Notes: a model not told the origin generated them from the letters alone. Numbered from the stretch's first letter, positions 32,587 to 44,607 are shown. The stretch: DNA of 64,000 nt from Pyronema omphalodes (GCA_024516155.1 JAJJXM010000117.1:1-64000), one strand, 5' to 3'. Numbers and translations: made by a program.

Positions 32587-34515
32587 ATGCATACCCGATC
32601 CTCCGCTGTTGAGAAACAGCCCCTCCCCCCCGACAAAGCACCCCCTCAAGCGCTCGCGAAAGAAAAACGCGCTAACGCGGAGCCGCAAGGGTCCGACGCG
32701 TCTGACACGGAAATGCACGTAGACACGTGCTCTGACGTCAGCGATGACTCTAGCGACGGAGACGCGTCTTCCCGCGAGAGCTCCCCCACCCCCGTCGCGC
32801 GCAACACCAACAATGCTCCCCCCAAAACCCCCCACAATAAGAAAACCCTCCCTGATAACAATGACACCCCCGACGTATTGACCAACCCCGACCCCAAATA
32901 CACCGTTCAACGCCACACCGACAAATCGAAGAAACGCCCAGCTGCCTCCACCGCCCACTCCATCACCCACATCGCCGCCGACTCCACCCCAGTCCCCGCC
33001 GGAGTCCAACGCCTCCGCCGTGACACCGACAACCCCCTGTCCACCGACCCCGCCACCGACAGCCTCGCAACATCCATCAACCAACTTAACGACAATCTCA
33101 ACACCGCCACGGACATGTTCCGACACGCCGACAGAGCCACGAACGACAGAGTCTCTCAGGCATTCCGATCTATCCACAAATACCAGTCTACAATCCGTGC
33201 CGTCCACGATCTCCTGTCCCGCAGTGCCCCCGTCATACTCCCCAACGAACACATCTCAGCCCTCCTTTCCCCCGTCGAATCCTCCTGCACCCCCGAGAAC
33301 CCCACTCTCCCCGCTCCACCCCCCCCCCCCCCCCGAATCCAACGATCTCCCCTCCGCTCACGCCCCCACCCCCGCTGCCCCCTCCCCTCAGGAACTTGCC
33401 TACTGGAAAAAACGCTGTCTTGAAGCCGAGAACGAGCTCAAGAAACACAAGATCCCCCTCCCCGTCCATGCCCCACGCCCCGATCCGAACCCCTCCACCC
33501 CATGGCAAGAAGAAGGACCCGCAACGAAGAAGTTATTCCCCGCTGCTACCCCCACGCCTCCTAAACAAACCACCAAACCCGCCAAAGCCCAAAAGAAAGA
33601 ATCCCCCCCCCCCCCTCCGACATTATTATCCCATGCCCAGACCCCCGTTCCTTTCCCAGAGAGCTCCAAGATAGGAATCGGAATCGCCGTCAACGACGCC
33701 TTGCGCGAAGCAAATGTTTCTGAGAAAGTCTCTATCTCAATGGTGAAGAAGAACGTGAAAGGAAATCTTATTTTGACCCCCCCCCCCCCAAACTACACCC
33801 GCCGATATCGCCCCCCACCTGCCCCTCATACTCGAAGCCGCCCGCAAAGTACACCCTGCGTTGCTGCCCCCCCCGCATAACTGAGAAGTGGTACAAACTG
33901 GCGGTCCACGGCGTACCAGCCGAGTACTACCCAGACTCCGAAGAAGGCATGCAAAAACTGCAAGCCGAGATCGAACGTAACCACTCCGTCAGATTAACCC
34001 AACCACCGCGGTACATATATCACCCCGACAAACGGGCCGGTAAGTTGGCGTCGAGCGTCATGATCGCCCTCAACTCCCTCAACGACTACAACACATTGAA
34101 ACGCACGAAGGTCGTCGTCTTGTTCGAACCACAAAAGGTCACCGAGTTCTTCTCCGCCACGCCCATCGACCAATGCCGTAGGTGCCAGAAGTTTGGCCAC
34201 CACCACGCAACGTGCGCCGCCGACAACGGCCCTACCTGCGCCATATGCGCCGCCGTACACCCAACAGAATACCACTTCTGTGGAGAATGCCCCAAACAGA
34301 AGGGCAGGAAGTGCATCCACACCGTTTACAGATGCTCGAACTGCGTAGCCGCAGGACATGCTGACACCCAACACGCAGCATACAGCACTAAATGCCCAGT
34401 GAAAATAGGAATAGTGAGAGAGGCATGGCTCAAAACCCGCCCAGACACCACCTACGACAACATCCCCGCCGAAACGAACCCCATTGCTGATACCACCATG
34501 ACCGCTGATGAATAG
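32587..34515 (+). pseudogene. L1 ORF1 (gag-like, zinc knuckles), two frameshifts
   Basis: RNA-binding ORF1 protein of a Tad1-type LINE. Starts MHTRSSAVEKQPLPPDK. A Pro/Ser/acid-rich N-terminus leads to a frameshift at the long C run near 33310-33330. It continues as LAYWKKRCLEAENELKKHKI and shifts again at the C run near 33779-33790. The C-terminal part (33890-34515) has HPDKRAGKLASSVMIALNSL and zinc knuckles CRRCQKFGHHHATC, CAICAAVHPTEYHFC and CSNCVAAGHADTQHAAYSTKC. Homologous to the intact L3 ORF1. The stop overlaps the ORF2 start (ATGAATAG). Confidence 0.88.
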
Positions 34516-37500
34516 ACAACAACCATCAGCGGCGACCCTCCGCATCGGCTCCCACAGCACAAATCGCAGCACCACCGCCCTCATGACGATGTTAAACACA
34601 GCAAGCGCTTCCACCGACATCATTCTTGCCCAAGAGGTAAACGTCAAGGACCCCAAATTTGCTATAACCCACCCCAACTTCATTCTTGTGCTTCCCCCCG
34701 CGGCTACCACAAAGTCAACCGGACCGCTACTTACGTCTCTCGTTTGAACCCCCACATCAGCGTCACCCCTCGACCAGATGTTACCGCAGACCCAGACCTA
34801 CAAGTCCTCGAGGTCCGCACACCCCTAATACCCCCCTTCTACTTACTTAACATATATAATGAACGTGACCCAATCTCCAAACTATATACCCTACCCCGAG
34901 CCCTCACCCCTCTCGTCCTCCGTCGCCGATGTGTCATCACGGGTGACCTCAACGCACACCATCCGTTGTGGGATTCCAACACTCGCAGGAGAGCCCGAGC
35001 TGAAGAGCTCGTGGAACTAATCGAAACCCACCACTGGAATCTGGCGAACGTCCCCGACGTCCCGACCCACCAGTACAAACAGGGCTCTAGCTCGTCGGTT
35101 CTGGACCTGACCCTGATATCCCCCGCGATGACAAGGGAACTCACGAACTGGGCAGTCGACGACGACCTAGCCACAGGTTCAGACCACGAGGTCATCCGCT
35201 TTCAACTAACGTCTCTCCACCCAGACCATACCACCGCCACCCCTACCGCCCCACGACTTAACTGGCAAAAAACAGATTGGGAGACTTTTACCACGGAGCT
35301 ACAAACCCTCGCCGATGCCAGTCACCCGTACTGGACACACCTCCGCGCAAACCCGTCCGCAAGTAACCTGGACGAATGGGCCGCCCTCATTCGTGTCTCC
35401 ATTCAAGCAGCTGCCCAAAAGGCGACACCCACCCTCACACCAACTCCTCGCTCGAAGAGGTGGTGGACGGCGGAACTAAGCACGAGTCGACCCAGCATGC
35501 AGAGCGCAAGAAAGAGGTGATAATCTACTCGCCTCCCGGCCCATCATGCAGAGTACAAGCGCCTCCGAATCACCCACTACCGCAGAGTACGACACGCAAA
35601 GGACTCATTGTGGAAAGAATACCTGGCCGCCGCAGAAGGCCCCGATGTCTGGGCCGCCTTCAGATACACAAACCCCCGGCGCGCCCAACTGACCCCCCCA
35701 ATAAAGACCCAGGTAGGTGGGATAGACAAGGTACACGTTGATTTCGAAGGCAAAGTAAACGCCTTTCAGGCTCTCTTCCCACCACCCCCCCCCGCTGCCC
35801 CTCAGACTCAAATCCCCCCCCACACACCCCATTATCCCCTGGCACACATTCACCCCCGAAGAAATACGTCACACTATTTACTCCTCCTCCCCCAAGAAAG
35901 CCCCCGGTCCCGACACGATAACGTTCGCATGCCTGAGGAGCGCCTACGATGCAATCCCCAAGGTGTTCGATACGCTGTACGCAAGGCTAGGTGACAAAGG
36001 ATACCACCCAAGGTGCTGGCGTGAAGCAATGACGGTGGTTATCCCGAAACCGAATAAACCTGACTACAGCGCAGTTGAGGCCTATCGTCCCATCGCGTTG
36101 CTGAACTGCATGGGAATAATTTTAGAAAAACTTATGGCAACCCGGCTCAGCCTCATGGCGGAGCCACACAACATATTGCATGCAGACCAGATAGGCAGGC
36201 GCCCTAAACGCTCGGCTATCGACGCTGCAATGGCCCTAACGAACGAGGTCGAAGCGAATGCGGGGCGCCGCATGGTGACCTCCGCGCTATTTTTGGATGT
36301 GCCAGGAGCCTTCGACAATGTCTCCTCCGCACGCCTCCTCACGACAATGCGCACACTGGGCTGCCCAACTGCAGTTGTCTCCTGGTGTTTGACTTTCCTA
36401 AGCAACAGAACAACAGCCCTATCATTCGACGGACGAACAGACATACAGGGACCCATTAGGACGGGCATCCCCCAAGGTTCCCCGGCGTCCCCCACCCTCT
36501 TCCTTATCTACCTGCGCCCTCTATTCGACAAACTGCAAACGACTCACCCCACGTTATGGACCCCGAGCTACATGGACGACGTAGCTCTCGTTGGACACGG
36601 GCGTACCAGAGAAGAGAATGCCCGCGAACTGGAAGTCGCGGCTCGCACCGCCTTCGAATGGGCCCGAACAAATGCCGTAGCATTCGACGACTCGAAATCG
36701 GAGCTGCTGCACTTTCACCGCTCCCGCACAGACACAATCACCGACGCCATAAACGGACGCTTGCCAGACAGAACCATCATTGCCCCAGGGACGAAAGGAG
36801 GACGGACGGACGTGGTTCGGTGGATTGGAATATATTTTGAGAGAAAACTCTCCTTCTCATATCATGTAAAAACGAGACTGACGGCCGCCGCTAGGTCCCT
36901 CAACGCCCTCCGAAGCCTTGTACGTCACGAAACAAGTCTGTCCCCGTCTGCGTCGAGAACACTTTACATAGCGTGTGCGCTGTCTAGGTCCGACTTTGGT
37001 TCCGAGATCTGGTGGACGGGGCAAAAAAGCCTCGCCAATTTACTGCAAACGCAACAAAACTCTGCCCTCCGCCGAATTCTGAACGCTTTCGCCTCGACGC
37101 CAATCGTAGCCCTGCACAACGAAGCAGCTATCCCCCCGGTTTCAGTCCGCCTACACCACCGCACTCGCAAATACGTCCTCCGCCTCCTCTCTGTCCCCCC
37201 GAATCACCCCGTCGTCAGACGCTGCCCCTTCTCCTTCCCCGTTCCCGATCACTTCCACTCCTGCATCGGCAGCCCATACGAATATGACTATCGATGGCAG
37301 TCACCAGGCACGGCCCCCTCCCGTCTCGTCACCATGCTCCGCTCCGTCAGCAAGTGGGTGCTACCTGACGACACCATCGAAAACACGTCGCAGCCCAATC
37401 CCGCCCCATGGGAGCGCCCCCGCCTCAAGATCAACATCACCTCCCTCCCGAAGCCAGAGGCCGCTACAGCACACACAACATTGCTCCAGACCCTCCGCGC

Positions 37501-38514
37501 AGACCCCCGCAACATTATCGCATACACCGAGGGTTCACAACTGAATGGAAGAACCGGCGCGGGATACTGCATCACCGACGGCCTACCTCGCCGAGTGGAA
37601 GAACTCATCCCAATGGGCGATACAACCGAAGTATTTGACGCTGAGCTTAGAGCGATACACGACTGCCTTACGACCTGCCTAAAAACCATCACCCTCAACA
37701 GACACACCCGCCGCAAAATACACATATTTACAGACAATCAAGCAGCCATCCTCCGCGTCTCCCGCCCCTCCTACGGTCCCGGCCAAGAACTCGCCCTCTC
37801 GATCCTCACGATGGTGTCCGCTCTTCGCCGATCCGGATCGTCCGTTACTCCACATTGGGTCCCCGGCCACACAGACATCCCCGGGAACGACACAGCCGAC
37901 CTTCTGGCAAAAACAGCTACCTCCCTTAATCCCACCGCGCCTCCCCCGATTTCCCTCTCCTGGGTTAGACGCCAGGTACGAGAGCAATATGTTACCGATT
38001 GGGTAAACTGGTACTCTTCATCACCGAAGCCCAAGACGTACGACACCCCCCCCCCCGCGAAAGACTCGACAATGCATTCACTACCGTCCCGCGTAAGATA
38101 TCGACGGCCATACTGGGACTTCGCACAGGCCATGGATATTTTCTGGACTGCCTAGCACACCCCCCCACCGCCAAATACCCCTCCCGCTCCTGTCACTGCC
38201 CATTACATCTCCCACAAACCCCCAAGCACCTAATCCTCTCATGCCCGAACTTCAACACACAGCGGACTGAACTACGCCGTACACTACACATCCCCCGACG
38301 ACGCCAACTGACTCTCCACACGATCTTGTATACGACCGCCGGCACAAAAGCTCTGTCCACCATGATCTCGGACACCAAGGTGGCGACCGCCGAATGGGCA
38401 CACGCGAAGTTGAGTACTCACCCCGCAGAGGAGGACACCCCTCGTACACTGACGACAGGCTGGGGGACGCTGCTGGACCTAACGGACGAGCACGCGGAAA
38501 CCCACGATAACTAA
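34508..38514 (+). pseudogene. L1 ORF2 (endonuclease-RT-RNase H), several frameshifts
   Basis: Start ATG 34508 overlaps the ORF1 stop by 8 nt. APE-type endonuclease 34508-35520: GSHSTNR (the usual SHNINR Asn is Ser), QEVNV, GDLNAHHPLWD and SDHEVI. A frameshift lies near 34695-34705 at a C run, and another at about 35520. RT from about 35860: VIPKPNKPDYSAVEAYRPIALLN, GIPQGSPASPTLFL, YMDDVALV (about 36570). RNase H at about 37520-37920: YTEGS (usual YTDGS), DAELRAI, FTDNQAA, HWVPGHTDIPGN. A C-terminal Cys/His motif C-H-C...H...C (about 38190-38245) follows a frameshift at the C run near 38046. Not functional. Confidence 0.9.
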
Positions 38515-39351
38515 TGGAAAAGGACAAAAAAAAAAAAATAATAATAAAAATAATAAAAATAATAAAACTAAAAATAAAAATAATATATATGTATATCGAC
38601 GACGAGTAGGGCGAATGGGGGTCGAGTGGAAGCGGGAACGCTGTCGGAAGGAGAGGAACGAGGACGGGAGGAAGAGAAGGCGAGAGAGAGGAGACACAGG
38701 GGATGAGGAGCGAGGCAGAGGGGGCAGGAGGAGCACCGGGGAGACGAGGAGGGGTTACTTTTCCTGTTTTCTTTTGTTTCTCTGGGGGGAGGTGAAGGGG
38801 AACGTGAGATGGGCGGGGAGGCCAGGATGTAAGGCGCGCGGGTGAGGAGATCGGAGACGGTGACGAGTGAGAGGTGATGATGCGCGCAGGTAGAGAGGGA
38901 GAAGAGGCGCGGACGGGAGGGAGCATCGGAGAGGGATGAGAGGGGGAGAGCAGAGGAGTTGAGGACGCGGACGGAGAGAGGGGAGAGGGGAGGCGCGGGG
39001 GTGGTGGCCCGGAGGAGTTACTTCTTCTTTTGTTCTGTTTTTGCTTTGTGGAGGAAATAAAGGCGGGAAAATGGTTAAAAATGGGAGGGGAAGGGTGGAG
39101 GAAATGGGGGGATCGACCCGGCGAGGTGGCCTCCGAGCGCACAGGGCTCCTTGGATCTGACGACGCGAGATGAAAAACTGCACGGCGAGACTTGGGAGAC
39201 TACACTCCCACCCACATAGACAGCTCTGGGGCTCACCCAGTGGGGTCCTGGCATCACCCCCAGGTTCTCAACATTGTACTTAATTTGTAAATTCCACCAT
39301 AACCTTACGGTTAGATGCGTGTATGAATAAATAAATAAATAAATCAATAAA
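38515..39351 (+). other. L1 3' UTR and tail
   Basis: No gene. An A-rich/AAT run (38527-38590), a long GA-rich tract (38610-38960), then conserved blocks also in the fragment 9858-10452. Ends with hairpin CATAACC-TTAC-GGTTAGATG (about 39297-39318) and an AAAT repeat. Antisense frames here are low-complexity shadows. Confidence 0.85.
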
Positions 39352-39365
39352 TGTCGCCCACCAGT

Positions 39366-42300
39366 TCAACCACGGCAGGACCGGCGGATAGAATCTCGAG
39401 TGTGGACCATACGGAAGAAACGAAAAGATTATCCTGCGAGTAAAATTAATCGGACGAAATAAGAAAGAATACCACACAACGGCCATGATCGACTGCGGGG
39501 CCACGGAGATTTTTATAGATTGAAAATATGTGAGACAGCAGCGATTGCCCTGCGCGAAAAAATTAACCCCACGAAAGGTTCTCGCTGTAGACGGACGGGA
39601 ATTGGATGGTGGCCCAGTAACCCACCATGCCATGGTGACCATGGTGATCAACGACCATAGGGAAGATATTAGGCTCCACTGTATTACCATTGGCAACGCA
39701 CCCATTATCCTGGGACTGCCTTGGTTGGGAAACACAATCCCAGCATCGACTGGAAGGAGGGAAGGATTGTCTTCAACTCCGAAAAATGCGGAAAGAACTG
39801 CGTTCCTACCTCGCCCCATGCCACGACCGTGTCGGAACGGGGGGCAGAAACAGAATATAATCGACGGATACATGAGGAAGCGGAGCACGCCTATGGTATG
39901 GAAGGGCCGGAAGAGATGCTCCAGACAGATGAGGAAGATGAGCTTCGCATCCAAGAAATCTGGGGAGAAAGTATAGAAGAGGATGAAGAAGGAGAAGAAG
40001 TGGAAGAGTCGGAGGACGAGGATATGGAAAGCGTACAGGGATCTAGGCGCGCGGAATCCACCGAGGTCGATCCCGACTCGCCTCAGTGCACTTTGCGGCA
40101 ACCCCCGCAAGCGCCAGCCAACCAGAAGGAACCGGGGAACTGGGAACCCGCTGCCGCCAAATCAATCGCTACTGCGCCAGCCAACCAGAAAGAACCGGGG
40201 AACTGAGAAACCGCTCCCGCCAAATCAATTGCCACTTCCGGGGAATTGGAACTCGCCAGTACCATACTCTGAGCGGGGAAGAACAAACATGATTCCCTGG
40301 AAGGAATAATACCACCAGAATATGCAGATTACCTCTCCGTATTCAGGGAAAAAGAGGCGGTAGGGTTGCCTCCGCACCGACATCATGACCACCGGATCCC
40401 CTTGATGGAAGGAAGGATTCCGCCGTTGGAACCCCTGCGAGCCCTCGATGAGGAACGACTATTGAGGGATCACTTCGAAGAGAATGAAAGAAGGGGTTGG
40501 GTCCGACGGTCGACGTCTCCAGCGGGAGCCCCAATCCATTTCCTTAAGAAAAAGGATGGTACCTTACGGTTATGCGTCGACTACCGACGACTCAACGAAA
40601 TCACAATCAAAGATCGCACCCCACTTCCGCTGATAGGGGAAGCGTTGGATAGACTTTTCAACGCCAAGATCTATACCAAGTTGGATGTGCGAGATGCATA
40701 CCATAACCTCCAAATAGCCACAGGAGATGAATGGAAAACTGCGTTCCGTACCAAGTACGGTCTATACGAGTATTTGGTGATGCCGTTCGGCTTGACAAAT
40801 GCTCCAGCTTCGTTTCAACGATGGATGAACGAAGTCTTAAGTGATTACCTCGACATCTTTTGCATCGCCTATCTCGACGACATATTGATTTACTCGGATA
40901 ATATGGCGGAGCATTGGAGACACGTCTGCATGGTCCTGGAGAGGTTAAGGGACGTGGGACTGACCCTGGAACCCTCGAAATGTGAATTCCACACGAAAAA
41001 GACGGAATACCTGGGATACATCATCTCCCCCACAGGGTTGCAGATGGACCCCGAGAAAATTAGGGCGGTTAAGGAATGGAAGGAACCGGTAAATGTGAAG
41101 GGAGTCCAAAGTTTCCTGGGGTTCGCCAATTTCTACCGTCGATTCATCCGGGATTTCAGCAAGATCACCACGCCATTGACACGATTGACGAAAAAACAGG
41201 TACACTGGGAATGGAACGACGAGACACAATGGGCCTTTGAGCAACTCAAAACGGCAATGATATCCCAACCGATCCTGCAACATTTCGACCCGGATCGGCC
41301 ACTCACCCTGGACACAGATGCCTAAGACTATGCCATCGGGGCAGTCTGCTCACAACCCGACGACTCCAATGTACTGCACCCCCTTGCCTATTTTTCAAGA
41401 AAATTAAAACAAGCGGAGCTCAATTATGACATCCACGATAAGGAGCTCCTGGCAATAGTGGAAGCATTAGACAAATGGTCGACATACTGCAAATCGACAA
41501 AACACGGTATCCGGATACTGTCGGACCATAAAAACCTAGAGTATTGGCAAACGAAGAGGGACCTCAACCTCCGACAAGCCCGATGGGCGGAACAACTGGC
41601 TAACTATGACTTCACGATCACGTATCGTCCGGGCAAGTTGGCAGGAAAACCCGACATATTGTCCCGACGATCAGGAGACTCTCCCTGGGAAGGGGAGATG
41701 AAGCACCGGCAGAATCGAAGCCGAGTCCTCCTCCCCCAGGAAGTCTTTCATGTGAACGGGACACAATTGATAAGACTCACTCCGGACACCACCCTCATCA
41801 ACAAAATTCGGAAAAAGACGGAAACCGATACAGAACTTCAGGAGGTAATCCGCAAAATTCGGGAAGGGATAACCCGAGACAATAGGGTCCCCTTGGGGTT
41901 ATGCGAGGAAAGAGATGGGTTACTCCTATACGAGGGATTGTTATGGGTCCCTGATGACGACGACCGGAGGTTACAAATTTTACGACAACATCATGACTCC
42001 CAAGCCGCGGGGCATCCGGGAAGGGCAAGGACCTTGGAGTTGGTCAGCCGAAATTTTTATTGGCCACAACAACGACAGTATGTGACTCGATATGTCGACT
42101 ACTGTGATACCTGTAAACGTATCAAGCCCATTAAGCACGCCCCCTTCGGTCTCTTACGACCGTTACAGATTCCAGAAAGACCATGGGAATCCATCTCCAT
42201 GGATTTTATCACAGGTCTTCCGGAAGATGGGGGAATGAATACGATATGGGTGATTGTGGACCGCTTGACGAAGATGGCGCACTTCGTAGCATGTAAAGAC

Positions 42301-43264
42301 ACTATGGGACCCAGGGCACTTGCGGACGGGTTTCTCACACATGTGGTACGGGCCCACGGACTCCCCAGCAGCATCATCTCGGATCAAGGGTCCCTATTCA
42401 CCTCTCAGTTATGGAAGAGGCTTATGGAGGCAATGGGGACCTCGAGGAACCTGAGTACGGCATTTCACCCAGAGTCCGACGGACAGAGAGAGAGGGTCAA
42501 TGCGATCCTCGAACAATACCTCAGGGCGTATTGTAACTACCAACAGAACAATTGGAACCAACTCCTTCCTATGGCGGAGTTCTGCGACAACAACTCCCGC
42601 TCAGGAACGACCAAGGTGTCCCCCTTCTTCGCAAATTACGGATATCATCCCCGTTTTCCCCAGCCGCTGGGTGAAGTCGCGGAAGGAAACCCCGAGGTCT
42701 CCAAATATGTTGGCGCCCTCAACCGACTTCACAAGGATTCTGAGGGCAGAGGTCCACTATGCCCAGACTGCTCATGCAGAACAGGCGAACCGGCATCGAC
42801 ACCCCGATCCGGTCCTTCGAGTGGGAGATCGGGTCTGGCTGAAGAGGAAGAATGTGAAAACCACCCGACCCTCCAACAAGCTCGATTACAAGCTATTGGG
42901 CCCCTACACTATCTTGTCTAAGGTAGGGTCGCGAGCTTATAAGCTGGACCTCCCCCCAAACGCAAAGATCCATCCAGTATTTCACATCTCCCTTCTAGAA
43001 CCGTCTCAACCTACTTCAACCACCATCCCAGGACATATTCAGCCCCCCCCGCTACCGATTGTCCTCGACAACGAGGAAGAGTGGGAAGTTGAGGAGATAG
43101 TGGATTCTCGACGCCACCGGGGTCAGATACAATATCGAGTTAAGTGGACTGGTTTCCACGACCCCGATACGACCTGGTACCCCGCCGACAATTTCCAAAA
43201 CTCCCCCGACGCCATCACCCAATTCCACCGCAAGTACCCTAATAAACCTGCCCCACAGCTGTAA
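39366..43264 (+). pseudogene. pol: gypsy D pol (protease-RT-RNase H-integrase-chromodomain), broken
   Basis: Protease MIDCGATEIFID then TGA (39522-39524, probably TGG originally) and LGLPWLG, followed by a frameshift near 39725. An acidic linker has a 63-bp repeat and two stops (about 40204 and 40270). RT 40366-41100: LRLCVDYRRLNE, LDVRDAYHNLQI, IAYLDDILIYS. RNase H LTLDTDA then TAA (41323-41325). Integrase HHCC (HPGRARTLEL...CDTCKRIK), MDFITGLPEDGG, ISDQGSLFTS, FHPESDGQRERV. A frameshift at about 42700-42745, then chromodomain VEEIVDSRRHRGQIQYRVKWTGF. The frame ends at TAA 43262-43264, sharing its A with the ORF3 ATG. Confidence 0.92.
40111..40240 (+). repeat. 63-bp direct repeat in D pol linker
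   Basis: Two copies starting GCGCCAGCCAACCAGAA at 40111 and 40174, encoding a 21-residue unit (APANQKEPGNWEPAAAKSIAT); the second copy has acquired a TGA. Lies between protease and RT. Confidence 0.85.
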
Positions 43265-44331
43265 TGGACGATAGAACGAACTCCGAGGACACCCCGTCCT
43301 CTTTGGGCTGGTACCGAACCCCTACTCCCCCGGCAGAAAAGAAATCCCCCCACCCCACGATCCCGCACGCAGAACTACACTGGTCGTTCTGCAACAACGA
43401 CTCCTGCTCCATTCACCTCCAATCGAAACTAAACAACAATCATTTCCCAGCGGTGGCGCAAGCAATTGCGGCACGCATAAAAAAATCTTGTAGCTGCGGG
43501 CAGCTACATGACCCCGAGTTAGAATGGGTGATCCGACACCGAAGGAGGGACCCGCAAAAGGCCTGCAAGGCATGGCAGAAAGGAAAGAGACTCTGCAACG
43601 TGTGCAAATTCCTGGTCAACAAAGACGGACACGACCAGAGGTGCGGCATCAGGGGATGGAAACCCCCCACGGAGACCCAGGCAACGATACCACCCTGCAA
43701 GGACGAGCCCGGGACAGGAAAGGAACCTCCCGTCCCTACGGAAAATCAGGAAAACGAACCACCCCGTCCCCGCGAACTGGAATCGGAGGACCCCCCCATC
43801 CATACGATCCGACACCAACTCCCAGTGATTATGGTGAGTGGACCCTCGGACCACGAGAAGGTGGCGATCAACCTGTCTTTCTATCAGATAGCGGAGCCGG
43901 AACAGCATCTCCCCACCGTCGACTGCCGACCAACCCACGACCTGACATCCGCCCCTTGTTCGAATCCCCCGGAGCCCCCCGCCTCAGGGCACCAACAAGA
44001 TCAAATAACCCCGTTCCCCTTAGGGCACCAACAAGAACAAATAACGGCGCCCCCCTTAGGACACCAACAAGAGCAAAGATCGCCCTATGTCCTCGAGGAC
44101 ATCACCCAGGACGTCGTACGTCGCCGACGTCGGGGAAGGCAGTATCGGGGACGGTCCCCCATCCGGAGGCCCGCGTTGGGGACTGCCTACGGCCTCGCCG
44201 GAGTCTCGGCCTGGAGGGGGGGGCTTATGTCACAACGCTCCCGTGACATGCTCCTGGCCTCCGCCGTCACCACCGCAGGGCTATGGGTGGTTGCCATCAC
44301 CCTAGCAACCTGCTACGCCATCATGAAGTGA
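43264..44331 (+). CDS. D ORF3: Cys/His-rich protein with C-terminal hydrophobic segment
   Basis: 355 aa, open although gag and pol of the same element are broken. Its ATG overlaps the pol stop (TAATG, 43262-43266), which suggests reinitiation after pol. Cys/His clusters lie at residues 43-51 (FCNNDSCSIH), 76-82 (CSCGQLH), 101 and 111-127 (CNVCKF...GHDQRC) and could bind zinc. A Pro/Glu-rich middle follows, three GHQQ(D/E)Q repeats at about 241-275, an Arg-rich stretch (RRRRRGRQYRGRSPIRR), and an end with a roughly 20-residue hydrophobic segment (ASAVTTAGLWVVAITLATCY). There is no N-terminal signal peptide, so a tail-anchored membrane protein is the simplest reading. The last about 34 codons lie in the 3' LTR. 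Env-like by position only; I see no env homology. Function unknown. Confidence 0.7.
   Translation: MDDRTNSEDTPSSLGWYRTPTPPAEKKSPHPTIPHAELHWSFCNNDSCSIHLQSKLNNNHFPAVAQAIAARIKKSCSCGQLHDPELEWVIRHRRRDPQKACKAWQKGKRLCNVCKFLVNKDGHDQRCGIRGWKPPTETQATIPPCKDEPGTGKEPPVPTENQENEPPRPRELESEDPPIHTIRHQLPVIMVSGPSDHEKVAINLSFYQIAEPEQHLPTVDCRPTHDLTSAPCSNPPEPPASGHQQDQITPFPLGHQQEQITAPPLGHQQEQRSPYVLEDITQDVVRRRRRGRQYRGRSPIRRPALGTAYGLAGVSAWRGGLMSQRSRDMLLASAVTTAGLWVVAITLATCYAIMK
43987..44080 (+). repeat. 36-bp in-frame tandem repeat inside D ORF3
   Basis: Units start at 43987, 44023 and 44059 (GGGCACCAACAAGA-like), each encoding 12 residues with GHQQ(D/E)Q. The third is partial. Length is a multiple of three and the frame is kept. 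Confidence 0.85.
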
Positions 44332-44607
44332 TAGGGATAGGGTTAGGGCAAGGGGCTGGGCCCCTTGCCGGGGATTTTCATATGTTAGGAGTTATTTATT
44401 ATTTGAATTTATTTTAGGTATCACGGCGGCTAGGAAAATGTTGGAATCTTTTACTTATCTCTTTTGGTATGTACTCTTTCTCTATTATTTGGAATCACGG
44501 CGGTTAGCCAGGTAGTTATCTCTTTTTGGTATTCACTCTTTCTTTGTTATTTGGAATCACGGCAGATAGCCAGGTAGTTATCTCTTTTGGTATGTACTCT
44601 TTCTCTG
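44228..44607 (+). repeat. 3' LTR of gypsy D, left part
   Basis: Starts TGTCACAACGCTCCCG, matching the 5' LTR at 30267, preceded by a G-rich tract (about 44213-44224). Interrupted by A3 at 44608. Relative to the 5' LTR roughly 200 bp before the palindrome are missing between this part and 49087. Confidence 0.9.

Larger units (their letters stand above)
32258..39351 (+). mobile_element. LINE L1 (Tad1/I-like), full length, decayed
   Basis: 7094 bp with a 14-bp target duplication TGTCGCCCACCAGT (32244-32257 and 39352-39365). 5' UTR, ORF1 with zinc knuckles, ORF2 with APE endonuclease, RT and RNase H, and a 3' UTR ending in a conserved hairpin and (AAAT) tail. It splits D between gag and protease. 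The first 36 bp after the TSD are not LINE-like (see findings). Confidence 0.95.

Noticed and set aside
32497..33252. Long antisense frame over L1 ORF1 (also 54660-55595 and 33994-34755)
   Set aside because: Gly/Val-rich mirror of Pro/Thr-rich coding sequence; a composition shadow.
38252..39142. Antisense frames over LINE 3' UTRs (also 60329-61075)
   Set aside because: Ser/Pro/Phe low-complexity translation of GA-rich DNA, no domain.
43524..44246. Alternative 240-codon frame overlapping D ORF3
   Set aside because: Same strand, +2 frame, without motifs; ORF3 has the start-stop coupling, Cys/His pattern and hydrophobic tail.
43264..44331. D ORF3 as a true envelope glycoprotein
   Set aside because: No signal peptide, cleavage site or fusion-type segment; only position and a C-terminal hydrophobic stretch agree.
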